DNA from: Macrotrachela quadricornifera
Lineage: Eukaryota > Rotifera > Eurotatoria > Philodinida > Philodinidae
Direction of reading: 5' to 3'
DNA: 64,000 nt
NCBI GenBank assembly: GCA_022393335.1
Contig: JAJEKB010018239.1
Span: 1-64,000, forward strand
Under the pieces are notes generated by a model that worked only from the letters and a program-made list of their open reading frames with translations, ran no database searches and was not told where the DNA came from. The position numbers and the translations under genes were made by a program. Below are positions 1 to 11,363 of this stretch, piece after piece (position 1 is the stretch's first letter; the number at the start of each line of letters is the position of its first letter).

Positions 1-1482
1 CTTTTTCTTATTGTTCATATTTTATTTTAATAGATGATAACTACTTTACCATCTGTTCGTATATACTAAAAAAACAAAAATAATGTGTTTGAATGATAAT
101 TATTTAATTTACCATAGGAAGAAATAGTATTAATTTATAGTTTACTAATTACTATCATTGAATATAAGAGTGTCATAGGTGATTACTACAGATCATAAAC
201 ATCCATATGAATTGATACTAACAAAGACAATAAAGAAGTGTAAGAGGTAAAAAAACTAAAAACAAACCATATTTAACGACCGATGCAAAAGTCTTGGCAC
301 AAATGTCGAGAACTGTGGTATTTGAACAGAAACTACTAGAGATCTAATTCTTTCACCATTATATAGACCAAAGTATGTTCTTCAAACACACATCTTGAAA
401 AAAGTTTTTGATGAAGTTCGGGGTTTTCAAATTTTGAGTTTTCAAAACCGCTAAAAAACGGTTTGTAACTTATGATCTTTTTTCGTGCCTTTTTAAGTTT
501 AAAACAACAGTATTCTTGTCAAATTAATAGATAATGAGCTGAAACTTTCAGTGAATCAAGTCTGAAGTATAGGCTTTTCAAACATCTTACTCCAAAATTT
601 ATGCGTATCCATGGTAATCCACAATTAGGCTTTTAAGCGAAAGCACATCAGTTTTCGGGCTTTTAGAGTACAGTTTAGATAATTTTATGAAAACAAACTT
701 TTTAAACTAGTCCAAAAGATGCAGTTTTTCAAGACCTTTCAGAATCCGTATGAAAAACTACGAATGAGTGTTTTTATGTTCTAAAAATCAGCTAAAAACG
801 ACCAATGAATAAAACAGCATTTTTACGCTAATTTCGTCATAATTAAATCCTTTTATAACTCGGCCAGATTATGTCCAATCGAACGAAGTTCTTTTTTGAA
901 TTGTAGCTGCGGAGCTACTAAATTTTCGTAGCATAGCGAAAAATGATGAAACTTACAGAGAAATGTATTATCGTAACATTTCCTAATTTCGCATGGTTAC
1001 AAGAGGTTTTTAGTGGTTTTTGAAAAATTAAAATTTGAAAACTTTCATTTTACCAGAAACTTTTTTCAATAAGTGTGTTTGAAAGCACACACTTTGATCT
1101 ATATAATGGTGAAAGAATTAGATCTCTAGCACTCTCTCTTCAAATAATACAGACCTCGACATTTGTGCCAAGACTTTTGCATCGGTCGTTATTTGCTTTG
1201 AGAAACATCCAACATGGTAATCGAAAGAAAAGAAAAAAAACATAAAGGTAACTTTTACAGCAGTATGAAAAAGTACATGAGCCTTTTTCTCTTTCGAACA
1301 TGTTGGAAAGTAATATTTCAGAATGATTCATTCTTCATCACATGTTTATGAAAAGTTGTCAAATCAATCGGAAGTAAAAATATTTATATCCTTACATACA
1401 TTTTTATAGTTATTTTAACATATATATAACGGCATAAAGATTGATAAAATAGATATTTTTACTCTATTAAAATAGTTATACA
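1..1482. other. Gene-free stretch with one inverted-repeat element
   Basis: No convincing coding exon was found on either strand. Bases 275-1190 are an inverted-repeat element, listed separately. The last 60 bases before the first gene are AT-rich with a TATATATAA-like run near 1421-1430, which could be its promoter, but AT richness makes this weak. Confidence 0.5.
275..1190. mobile_element. Non-autonomous DNA element with long terminal inverted repeats
   Basis: The left end, AACGACCGATGCAAAAGTCT, is repeated in inverted orientation at the right end. The match continues inward for roughly 150 bases with some mismatches, for example the block around 340-362 against 1101-1128. The tetranucleotide ATTT lies directly outside both ends (271-274 and 1191-1194), consistent with a 4-base target duplication. 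There is no transposase, so this is a MITE or foldback element of about 916 bp. The superfamily cannot be assigned. Confidence 0.85.
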
Positions 1483-3132
1483 ATGGTCAATAATGTTGAT
1501 GAGTCGACAACAACGATTCACAAATTTCGCTTTGCTTCAGGTCAAATTTTATCTCTCGATGCAGATCAAATAGAAAGAATTCCATATTTAACAGCTATGG
1601 TTTCATCTGCAAATCATTTTTCATCAATACGCGATGAAGATGGTCATTATAAACTCGATCCACATATTGAATATAAATATTTTTCTTTTGTACTTGAACC
1701 ACTTTCATTTCATTCGGTTCGGCAACTATTTACTTGTCTACCTAAATCAAATGATATCATACCAATTATTGCTCTTCTTGATTTTCTTGGTATTGGACCA
1801 CAACCAGATCCTACTTTGAATGATGTTAATTCAACGTTCTTTTCAAATTTAGTCTATAGTCCTTTATTAGAAACATATTTACAAATAATTCGACCACCTA
1901 TTATTCAGGACATGGCTGTTCGATTTGCTATTGCAATGGCTAAAGAAGAATATGATTTTACAAAGCCTAAAGTAGTTGATCAAATATATTGGTTCATTAT
2001 GTTCATCCTGAGTGCTCACAAACTATTCGGATCTCGTCTTCGTCATCATGTACATAAAATTGCTGAACACTGTTTTTCTCTATTCAAATCGCGTTTATTA
2101 AAACCTCTCAACAAACTTGTACTTAAAATAGCAAAAGATGTAAAAAAATTGAATCTAACTATGGATGATGATGATGATCTCAATTGTGACAAAGAAAGCG
2201 AGTGTCCGTTGGAACAAATAATGGATCTAATTGATGAGGATCATTACTATCGATATCTTTTTACCAGATCTCCATCACTGACAGAACGACACAATCTTTT
2301 GCTTCATCGAACATACACAAATTCACGCTATTCATCAAATCGGTGGTTTTGGGATCCATATCAGATACCTAATGAAGAGACACTTTTTCAGCCAATATAT
2401 AAACGCGTATCAGAGATTATGTATGAACGTTTACAAAGTGAAATATGCCGACGTGCAGTGACTGAAATACATAGGTGTCCATCCATCTTCGTATCAACAG
2501 CACGTGATGAAGGTACAGCATTCTCTTTATTTTCAAGTACATCTTTAAATTTTAAAAAAGCATTTCTGTTTGGGTTAGTTGACAGTAGCAGATTTCAACG
2601 TGATCATGTACTAACGGACACTGATAAACGAATATTACGTGATATATTTGAGAGTCAACATGTACAAGAAGAGATACGCAAACATATATTAGAAGAAATA
2701 CGTGTATTAACACCAAAACTAGAAAGAAGGTATGGTGAATTAGTAAAAGAAGTACGAGAATATGAACAAAATCACGGAATATCACATGAACCGGATTTAT
2801 GGTTTGATATTTATGTGTATGGCCAATCGATATTTGAATATATCCAGGAAGAAGCGCTGTCGTACGAGCTAGCCCTGGATAAGTTACATCAGTGTTCAAT
2901 ATTGGTAACACAGATGCAAGAACGTGTGCTTCAAACATTGTATAATGTAGCAACAGAAAGAATGATAGAATGGAAAAACACGGAACAAGAAATCGTTATC
3001 CTCCGTCGAAATCTATCGATATGCCCATTATCAGTAAAATCTTTTTTAACATCAAAAGCGATAGGTCACAATTATCGGATCGTTCCAAAAAAACTATTAC
3101 CAAAAGTTCAACTGAAACATTCAGCACGTTAA
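1483..3132 (+). CDS. BTB/T1-like domain protein, single exon
   Basis: This is an uninterrupted 549-codon frame starting at the first ATG after an AT-rich leader. Residues about 13-105 look like a BTB/T1 (KCTD-type) fold: a short FRFASG hairpin, then the conserved-looking IPYLTAMV helix, a DPHIEYKYFSFVLEPL segment where KCTD proteins have their R-x-P-x-x-F element, and a helical end. The rest is mostly alpha-helical and charged, with an acidic run DDDDDL near residue 230 and heptad-like helices in the C-terminal third. No signal peptide or membrane segment is visible. The lack of introns contrasts with most genes here and could mean retroposition or membership of an expanded lineage-specific family. 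The BTB assignment rests on the pattern only, and the cellular role is unknown. Confidence 0.75.
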   Translation: MVNNVDESTTTIHKFRFASGQILSLDADQIERIPYLTAMVSSANHFSSIRDEDGHYKLDPHIEYKYFSFVLEPLSFHSVRQLFTCLPKSNDIIPIIALLDFLGIGPQPDPTLNDVNSTFFSNLVYSPLLETYLQIIRPPIIQDMAVRFAIAMAKEEYDFTKPKVVDQIYWFIMFILSAHKLFGSRLRHHVHKIAEHCFSLFKSRLLKPLNKLVLKIAKDVKKLNLTMDDDDDLNCDKESECPLEQIMDLIDEDHYYRYLFTRSPSLTERHNLLLHRTYTNSRYSSNRWFWDPYQIPNEETLFQPIYKRVSEIMYERLQSEICRRAVTEIHRCPSIFVSTARDEGTAFSLFSSTSLNFKKAFLFGLVDSSRFQRDHVLTDTDKRILRDIFESQHVQEEIRKHILEEIRVLTPKLERRYGELVKEVREYEQNHGISHEPDLWFDIYVYGQSIFEYIQEEALSYELALDKLHQCSILVTQMQERVLQTLYNVATERMIEWKNTEQEIVILRRNLSICPLSVKSFLTSKAIGHNYRIVPKKLLPKVQLKHSAR

Positions 3133-5757
3133 TTCAATTATTTTTTATTGCAATTATGTATATTCAGGAAGTTTTCAATAGCATAAATCTGTAAGAAAAA
3201 CAATCAGTGTCGTAATTTATTTTAAGAAAATAAAATACAAAGAAATTTTATTTGTGTGTATCGAATACATAAATAAAGCATTTATAGGATAAAAAGAAGG
3301 AAATGATGATATAGCAAGTAATAGCCGGCAATATTTTGAACATATTCATCAGTGAATTCTTCACAATATGTACATTTTTATTAGTTAGTGTAGCAATAAG
3401 TAAGAAGGAATAATGTAGACATCATTTAATTAATATCTTTTTTTTGACAACTATGAACATCAGTTTCTTGATATTTCTAAACTATTCACAATAAAATCTT
3501 ATATATATATAGAAATAATTTGATGACATTAGCACTATAGACATCTCAAATATAGATTACATAATCAAGGTTATCCTGTTTACAATATATTTTCTATCTG
3601 AAATTATGACATTGATAATGGTAACTAATAAAACTGGTTTATGATGAATAAAATTTTAACGCACGTTTGGTTGTTCGCTTACATGTATCGTAAATAATGT
3701 AGAAACAAATTTATAAATATCTAATACAATTAATTAGGAGATAGAACTGTATAAGGACTCGTTCTATCTATCCTCTTTCATGTGATATTAATAAACAAAT
3801 GGAGATTATTCATTCTTTATTCAAGTCGACACTTTTAAAGGAATCATTTAGTTTCAATTCTGTGCATCGGGTAGAACACAATGAATATTGACTACACAAA
3901 AATTACTGATAATTTACGAAGGATATCGGAACCTTATCTTTTTCGCGAATCCAATATCTTCTGAAAGAAATAGTTTGTGAGCTAAAATTTTCAATATACT
4001 CTGGTCATAACTATACCTATCTGTGGATGAAACATCAAGTTGAAACACCATTATTTAATTTATTGGTGTATATAGTACGGCAAACGAAAATCACAGTAGA
4101 ACGACTATAACTCTGAAGTGAAAGGCTAAGAAGACTTATTCTATTTTGGCTTATCACATCTCGCTCAAGTCTATCGTATTCATAAAATTTAAATTTGAAA
4201 ACAATTAATCATTAGAAATGATTTCTTCGTTAGCTTATCTTTACACGAAATCGATTCTTATCTCTATCATGTCTCTTAAATAATCATACAAAATAATTCA
4301 AAAAGAACTTATGTTTTGTCTATATGATGTTAGACTTGCATTTGCAATTAAATAAAATTCCGTGTAGTTATTATTATTATTATTTCATTGATCTATCCGA
4401 CTGAACAGATAGAAAAGAAAATGAATAGGTTAATTTTAATAGTATTTCCTGAAAGACCCAATATGACAAAATATTAATATGGATTGTCAAGATTATGAAA
4501 AAAATTTATCAACTTATTTTGGCTTCAGCAAAACAGTCAAATATACTTTTCTATAGTCTTGTTCACTGTCGATTGGTGGTAGCTGTTTTGACAATTTTGT
4601 GTCTTTCGAAGTTATTACACTGTTAGTTTATATTTCCAAATGTGATAGTATTTCAATAACACGAATCATAAAACTGAGTGTATATTCGACAATTATTGTT
4701 GTATACTTTAGTTAAGTATTACTTTGCGGATATCTTCATTTGTATCAATGATTTTTGGTATGTTGGCATTGATTGTGTAAAAATCATTTCTTACTAGCAA
4801 AGTTTCATGTATATTACAAGTATTACCTAGTGATATGTGAACTTTAACTTGTCTATTTTGACAATTTGTCTAAATAAAACAATACGATATAGGGTACGAG
4901 TTTATCATATATAATAGTTTAGATGAATATCATTACATTTCAACTGCATCAATAAATGTGTTAGAATTATGTGTGACATGTCTTTAAAATTTCCATAAGC
5001 AGTAATATATTAACTCAAATTCTAATAGAGTAAAACATAAACGTATCAGACGCCGTATTATCTAATAAAATTCAGTTTATCAATCTATAGAATTTATTTC
5101 AAAATTTCATAATTTTTATTAAGAATAAAAGGTAACTCAAAACTTTATTTAAAAACAGTTTTTTTTCATTCCTAATTTCACTAGAGTATTTATTCTATCT
5201 TCCACAGCTGCTATTCTCTGACTGTAAACAGTGCGATATAAATCAATCTTATTATGGATCATGAAACTGCACTACACAATTTGTTCGAACCTATAGGATC
5301 AAAAATAATATTCTTTCGATCAATAAGGTTAGATTCAGAGGTTTTAAGACTAAATTCAACTGTAAACTGTGTAGCTAGGTGATATTGTTATAAATTTTGC
5401 GGTACGACAAATGTTGGTGGTGTGTGTAATCAGTTCAATTTCAAATAACCATGTATTCTGGCTCTTAGACACCACATATTTCTGTTTACTATAAGTGTTT
5501 GTGTCAAAATAAAATATTTTTGAAAAAATATATGCTACAAAATTTAGGCATCAGCACATACAGAATGGGTCAAAACTCACTCTATCAAGGAAAAATTGAA
5601 TATATTGCCTTTTTTCTATTGAAATCAATAGTAATATTTAACGAAGAGTCTCTCTAGGCGTGTCTCTATGATTGGCAAAAAAGCAACTCGTTTACTCGAG
5701 CTAACATTTTACTGTTCTTCAAAAATGGTTTTATGTATTAACACAGATATTTAAATA
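3133..5757. other. AT-rich intergenic region, nothing recognised
   Basis: About 2.6 kb between the convergent BTB-like and OGFR-domain genes. Stops are frequent in all frames, and no inverted repeat or exon-like segment with good splice sites was recognised. Confidence 0.5.
3229..3234 (+). terminator. Candidate poly(A) signal of the BTB-like gene
   Basis: AATAAA lies about 97 bases after the stop codon at 3130-3132. In DNA this AT-rich the hexamer is not specific, so this rests on position only. Confidence 0.4.
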
Positions 5758-6836
5758 TTATGAATCTAATCCATCATCATTATCATTATCTTTCTTGTCT
5801 GATGATAAGGACATATTTTGAATTTTTTCTCTTATTGATGATTGTGATGATGGTCGAATAGCACGATGTGCTTTGGGTGGCCATAGTCCTTTATTTCGAT
5901 ATTCAATCAATTCTCGTGCATATGTTCGAATGGTACGTCGTTCATTTTGACTACGTAGAGTTTCAATCCAATAATCCTTACATGATTGAAGACAATTTGG
6001 TAACATATTTTCTATAATACTCTCATATAATATTTTTTCCAGAAAAGGAAATTTAAGATATTCATAATCGAATTCACCCAAACATTTTAAAATGCGCTAT
6101 AAAGTAAAAAATATATATAATTAATTAAAATTTATTATTTATAAACATACAGTAATACGTAAATAATTATCTGGCGATGCATTAAAATTTCGAAAACGTG
6201 CTTTATAAGAATCATTCGGTAAACGATGTATTTCACCTGTTCTTTCATTCACTAATTCAAAGCCATAATAGTCGAGCCTAAAATAATAATTAAAGTATAC
6301 TATTTTACTATTTGTTTATAAAATTTCATTTAACGTTGAATTTCGTATTTATATGAAAAAAATAAAATTTATTATTCAGACTTACATAAGTTCATAAGAT
6401 TTTAAAATGCGTTCTAATGCTGTTTCATCTTTTTTAATTTTTTCAATTTCATGTTTTTGTAATGGTTCAGCAGACAGATTAGGACCTTGTTCTTGTAATG
6501 GAAACAACCATTCAATATAACCGTCATGGACTTCTAATCTTCTATAATGACCAAACCATTTCTTATGTATATTATCAATAAAATCACCATTTGGGCGAAA
6601 ATTTCGTTTATTTGTATAAAATTCATAATTATGATTTATTCTTGGGTTTTGTCGAACAGATGGATAATTGTTACGATATTCAGCTATATCTCGATGAGCC
6701 CGTGAAGAATAACTTGAATCATCATCAGAGTCATAAAAAGTACTGCGAATTCTAGGTAAAGAAGCTAATGATCGTGTGATAGGACCAGATCGACGTTGAA
6801 TGGAATCATTCTTATTATCTTCATCATCATTATGGA
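5758..6836 (-). CDS. OGFR-domain protein (opioid growth factor receptor family), 5' end missing
   Basis: Three exons were resolved: 6836-6386, 6277-6151 and 6096-5758, with GT-AG junctions that keep one frame (305 codons). The protein carries the OGFR N-terminal domain in order: a WFGHYRRLE segment, HDGYIEWLFPLQEQG (compare HgYIQWLFPl in the family), SYELMLDYYGFEL, the tG-x-I-H-R segment, FRNFNASPDNYLRITRILKCLGE, and a final helical part. Vertebrate OGFR binds met-enkephalin and acts in nuclear growth control, and the domain also occurs in other animals. No opioid function can be inferred here. The C-terminus is short and acidic (DNDNDDGLDS) without the vertebrate repeats. No start codon was found: the frame runs open at 6836 behind a good acceptor (ttttttcag), so at least one upstream exon is missing from this model. 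Confidence 0.85.
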
Positions 6837-7892
6837 CTGAAAAAAAGTGTTTGATTTTGATCGAATATTGGAATCAATATCTATTTTTACTCTCTGAAGA
6901 TTGAAATAATTGATTTTATTATAAATAGAAACTAATTCACTAATTTTTGCTGACTGATCTTTAAAGTTTGGATAAGTTTTATCTCTTTTTTTTCTCAGTT
7001 ATAAAATATTGATCGCGCAAGTGTTTATCATCGATATTTTAGTATTGTTTCCCCTTCTATGACAGTCCGATGTTCCAATCAAAAATAACATTCTCAACAA
7101 TAGTTTGAGACAACAATTAAATTACTTTATAGGACATAAGTTTTGGAAGTATAATATACGTTAATATCTACGTAGGAAACATTGTTTGATAAGCATGATT
7201 TTTTTTTGACAGACTACGTCTTGCAAGTCAAATTAAATGTTGCAATGTAGCGCGGAGGCAAGCTCAAATCTAGAAAAGCTCTTACCAGTAGAGATTTATA
7301 TGTTGGAGCGTAACATCGTAGATTCATGACATGCATTATTAAATAAATTTAGCTAATTAATCAAACTAATCATTGCAGGCAGAACAGATTTTTAAACGAA
7401 TATGTTCGCAACTAAAATATCGAAAAAATACTTTGTAACTTCCACAAAGTGTTATTAATCCTAATGGTTGAATAGATGATTACTAATACGCTACCCTTTT
7501 CCTTTTCTTCCAATAATTACAGAAATATAGTGGAGATCACTTTGCATAGTTAAATTTACATGCAATTACTCATTATAAATGATCTAAGTATCCAAAATTT
7601 AAAGGTATGATTAAAGTTCGAAAAAATAAATTTTAGAAATCATCATAATTTGTTACAAAGCATGTAGATCGATCAAAAATTTAAGTACAGAAATTTACTA
7701 ACAGCTTCTCCAATTATGTTTCCGTTACATCTGGTTTTAAATGCTTTTACAAAAGGATGGTATATTCACAATTTTGTCATAATATCCTTTTTAAATATTA
7801 GTAGTATTTGAAATTTGACCATTTAAGAGAGACATTTACTTTTTTGAAAATTTGAACATAGCCGAAAGTTTATGAATTGAAAGGGATTTCTA
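6837..7892. other. Intergenic region, should hold the missing first exon of the OGFR-domain gene
   Basis: No convincing first exon with ATG and a phase-matching donor could be chosen. A weak donor-like GAGTAAAA lies near 6893 on the minus strand, but the frame in front of it has stops and no ATG. Nothing else was recognised. Confidence 0.4.
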
Positions 7893-8465
7893 TTATAATA
7901 TCATGCAATTTTCATTCATATCAGTGCAAGTATAAATAGTATACATACAATTTTGAACGTCGACAATAATCTTGGTCACAAGCGATGTTGAATCTTGTCG
8001 AATAGTAATCTTTAATGGCTTATTGAGTGCTTCTGTTAGCCGTGCCAGTTCTGTATTCCATCGAAATAAATCTGTTTCAAAAAAGTCATCTTCTTGTCGA
8101 CTGTGACGTAGTTGATCAGTCAACTTGTTCAATTGAATTTCTATCTCTGCAATATGGCCAGTAGTATACTGAAATAATAGTTGTCGGGCTTCGTTTGCTG
8201 CTTGTCGAATCGTGTTTATTGAGTCATTTTCCCACGTATCAATTTGTTGCATCAATGGATCAAGCTGAGGGCGAGAATTTTGTTCAATAAGTGTTTGCCG
8301 AAAGAGATCACGAGCCGCTTCTACATCATCCAACTGTTTGCAGAGTTCTTGATGATGATCAGTCACATGACTAAAACAAAAATCTTTTGAACAACCTCCA
8401 CATCGTAATGTAGCTTTTTCCTTGTTACATATAGTGCAACGATTTTTATTAGTAGTTGTAGCCAT
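7893..8465 (-). CDS. Small zinc-finger and coiled-coil protein (B-box/TRIM-like)
   Basis: A single exon of 190 codons. Residues 10-38 form a compact Cys/His cluster, C10-x2-C13-x8-C22-x2-C25-x4-C30-x2-H33-x3-H37-H38, which fits a B-box, HIT or MYND-like zinc-binding module better than a RING. Residues about 40-150 are charged, hydrophobic-spaced helix typical of a TRIM-type coiled coil. The C-terminus (about 150-190) is short. Larger proteins with this head-to-coil layout usually carry an NHL, B30.2 or similar domain next; none follows here, so this is either a short family member or a truncated copy. No introns. Function is unknown; a scaffold or ubiquitin-ligase-like role would be conjecture. 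Confidence 0.75.
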   Translation of the reverse strand: MATTTNKNRCTICNKEKATLRCGGCSKDFCFSHVTDHHQELCKQLDDVEAARDLFRQTLIEQNSRPQLDPLMQQIDTWENDSINTIRQAANEARQLLFQYTTGHIAEIEIQLNKLTDQLRHSRQEDDFFETDLFRWNTELARLTEALNKPLKITIRQDSTSLVTKIIVDVQNCMYTIYTCTDMNENCMIL

Positions 8466-9426
8466 GTGTTGAGTATTTTAACGATCGTATATCAAGAATA
8501 AAACTATAGAAGAAAAATAAGAAAAGAAGGCTGTCATATTTCACCATATGTTAACATGTGACTCAAAATATGAGTCATTCTTCAATATACATACATTATT
8601 GTGGGAGTTAGAATGCTCGTTACCAACTATTTCCCCTTTATTCAGAAAAACACTCACTATATATACTAATAAAACGGGCAAAATAACACACTATAAAATA
8701 TCAGGAAAAATCCGAAGAAAATAACATGGACAAAAGAATAATGACCAAAAGAGTGGTGGAATAAAGCCGCACTCGTAAAGGATATGGAAGAAGAAGAGAA
8801 AAAAAATGATAGGAAAAATCCAAAATCATAGCGAAGAGAAAAGAGAGGGAGTGAGAACAAAAGTCTATGTGAGGTTCGAGTCATCTATATATGATGACAG
8901 AACGCAGAAAAGATGAAAAAAAAGAATGTCTTATATCCTAACAGTGAGAAAAACGAAAGAAGGAAAAAAAATGCTTTTGATGTAATAATTTGTACAAGCG
9001 AAAGATTTATTCTCAATTAACATTGATTATGAGTTTAATACGCTAAGCATTATTTCATATAAGCAATTGATCAGACTATTACATCGAATTTAAATTAGTT
9101 TCTACTAAAAGTTTGCAATTATTATAATATGACCACAGTGACATGCATCTTTCTCATGATATCACTTCTTGATCAATAGCAATTCTTTTCATTCAATGCT
9201 ACAAATACTACAAAGATAACGTGAGCAATATTATACTATTTAGATCACCACCAAAAGTTTAATAATATAAATTTCAAGATGATTTTCTTTGACAGCAAAG
9301 CTTAGTTGTTTTTTTTTATCTGTGTTTCTGAACTTTCCAAGAAGATTAGTCACAGTCTAATGCAAACTGGATTTTAGCATTTGTTAAGATTGTCTTGTAA
9401 ATACACTGATCATTTCTCAAGAGTGA

Positions 9427-9490
9427 ACTTATCCAAATGATAACTTACTTTTGAGTTCAGACTCAAAAGGGAGTTATCATTTGGATAGGT
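9427..9490. repeat. Short inverted repeat (hairpin)
   Basis: Two arms of about 29-30 bases sharing TATCCAAATGATAACT in opposite orientation, with only about 5 bases between them. The RNA or single strand would fold into one long stem. It may be a very short foldback or MITE. No gene is close. Confidence 0.8.
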
Positions 9491-11031
9491 TTCCTCGTTA
9501 GTCTAACAATAGAGGTGTGTCTGCTGTAACCCGCAGATATTGAACATATTCAAATTAAATGAAAGCCCTCACTACCAAACTAACAAGTTTAAAATATTAT
9601 GCGCTCATAGGGTACTTAGAACACACTATTTGAGTTTCAAGATATGTAGGATAGAACATAGTGTTATTCAGGCTGAATATAGGGTTTGTAGGTGCTTTCT
9701 TTCATATGGCTCGAACTACACTATATTTTGTCCTTAGAATAATAGGATGAATTTTTCTGTACCTTATAAAAAATGATGTTTTCTATCAGACACCAAAAAC
9801 TTTTACTCTATTATTACAAGTAACGCTCATCGCTTAGACTCGCTTAGCCCTCGACTGAATCGCTAAGGGAAGGAGCAATAGAAGATAAAACGCCCCTTCC
9901 CCGTTTTCGGAAATCAATTTTGTCTTTCCAATTTTATTAGTTTTAGTGTCAGAATTCTATTTTTATCAAAATCACACAATTTGATGCATTCTACATGGTA
10001 CCCGGATTCGATTTAGTCATTACCCTTTCACCCTATGCTATATGGTATAAAAGCAAATAAGATAGGAGTTATTATAGTGAATTTTGGTTCCATCATTCAT
10101 CGTTATACTTAGTCAATTTATATGTCAAATTAAAGTTCATCCATGTTTCTATACAATGGTAAATAAATAAATTAGAATAAATAGCTTTATTGCTCTTTTT
10201 TCAACCTGAAACCATATTATTAGTATATATGTTTGGATAGTATATAGATATGACATATATAGTTCTATCGATGATGGAGAGTTTTTGATTAAATGAAACA
10301 TATAGGTCCAAGTTAGATTATATGTTAAACAATAGATCTGATTCGAATCTATCAAATGATGGTAAAATATCTACAGAAGAAATGGATAAGATAGTATACT
10401 GAGGCTAAGAATGAGAATAGTCTTACATTATATAGTGTGTACGTAGACTATAGTAATGCTACACAACCTTTTCAGTATTTAAAATAAAGAATTTTAATGA
10501 GCTTTATATATTCAGTAATAGGTTTGAGTAAAAGTAATCAAACTGCTATGTAGACTCTTCACACATGGATTGCTATAAGAACTGTTGTTCCTGATTTTGT
10601 GAATTTTATTTGACTCAATACAGAAAACGCTCCGAATTAGGACACACAGTCATTGAGCAAAATATGGTGTCATACGATACATACAGAGATGTAGTTTTAC
10701 ATGGCATGACTCTTCTTTGACTACTTTCTTTAGAGGACAGATGATTTGAGCCTCATTAAGTGAATCTGATGAAGGTATAGTGATTAACATATAATCTAAA
10801 ATGATGTGAACGTCTTATATCACCAAGAACTATCTATCATGATAATGACACATATATACGCACTATGATGGGATATACAGTTCTGCTCTGATTGTTTCGT
10901 TCCTTAATTCATTTACCCACTTTCCCCCTAGATCGTATATTATCATTTGAGATATCTGACCCAAATCTATCATTTAATATCTAATCTTATCCAGAGTTCC
11001 ATATTTCATATAATCAAAAACACCGTATTAT

Positions 11032-11055
11032 CATATATATATATATATATATATA
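11032..11055. repeat. (AT)n microsatellite
   Basis: About twelve uninterrupted AT dinucleotides. Confidence 0.9.
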
Positions 11056-11153
11056 GGTGGTGAATCCATGGGAAAGCTTAACACATTCTGCGAAAATTCA
11101 TTTCAGTAACTCGAATGTTTGGGAGTTCATATTTGAAGGATAGATAGATGAAT

Positions 11154-11363
11154 ACTAGGCTAGCAAAATCTCTAGAGGATTTAATACTTTCAATGCATTG
11201 TTACCGAACTACGACTCTGAAATAAAACGAGGTGTATGCATATATTATGAAAAATGTGTTTTGATTTCAATAATATAAAAATCCTTTTACTTTTAAAGAA
11301 CGTCATAGTTCAATAAGAATGCAGTGAAAGTATAAATTCTCCGAAGATTTTGCTAGTCTAGCA
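11154..11363. repeat. Foldback inverted repeat, about 60-base arms
   Basis: Bases 11154-11214 and 11301-11363 are imperfect reverse complements (shared core GCTAGCAAAATCT against AGATTTTGCTAG), with an 86-base spacer. This is probably a decayed MITE. No target duplication was identified. Confidence 0.75.

Noticed and set aside
6841..6960. Direct extension of the OGFR-domain frame upstream without an intron
   Set aside because: The frame meets a TGA at about 6876-6874 before any ATG, and the TTTTTTCAG at 6837 is a good acceptor.
8871..8885. B-box-like GGTTCGAGTC
   Set aside because: No A box or cloverleaf partner lies upstream. Chance match.
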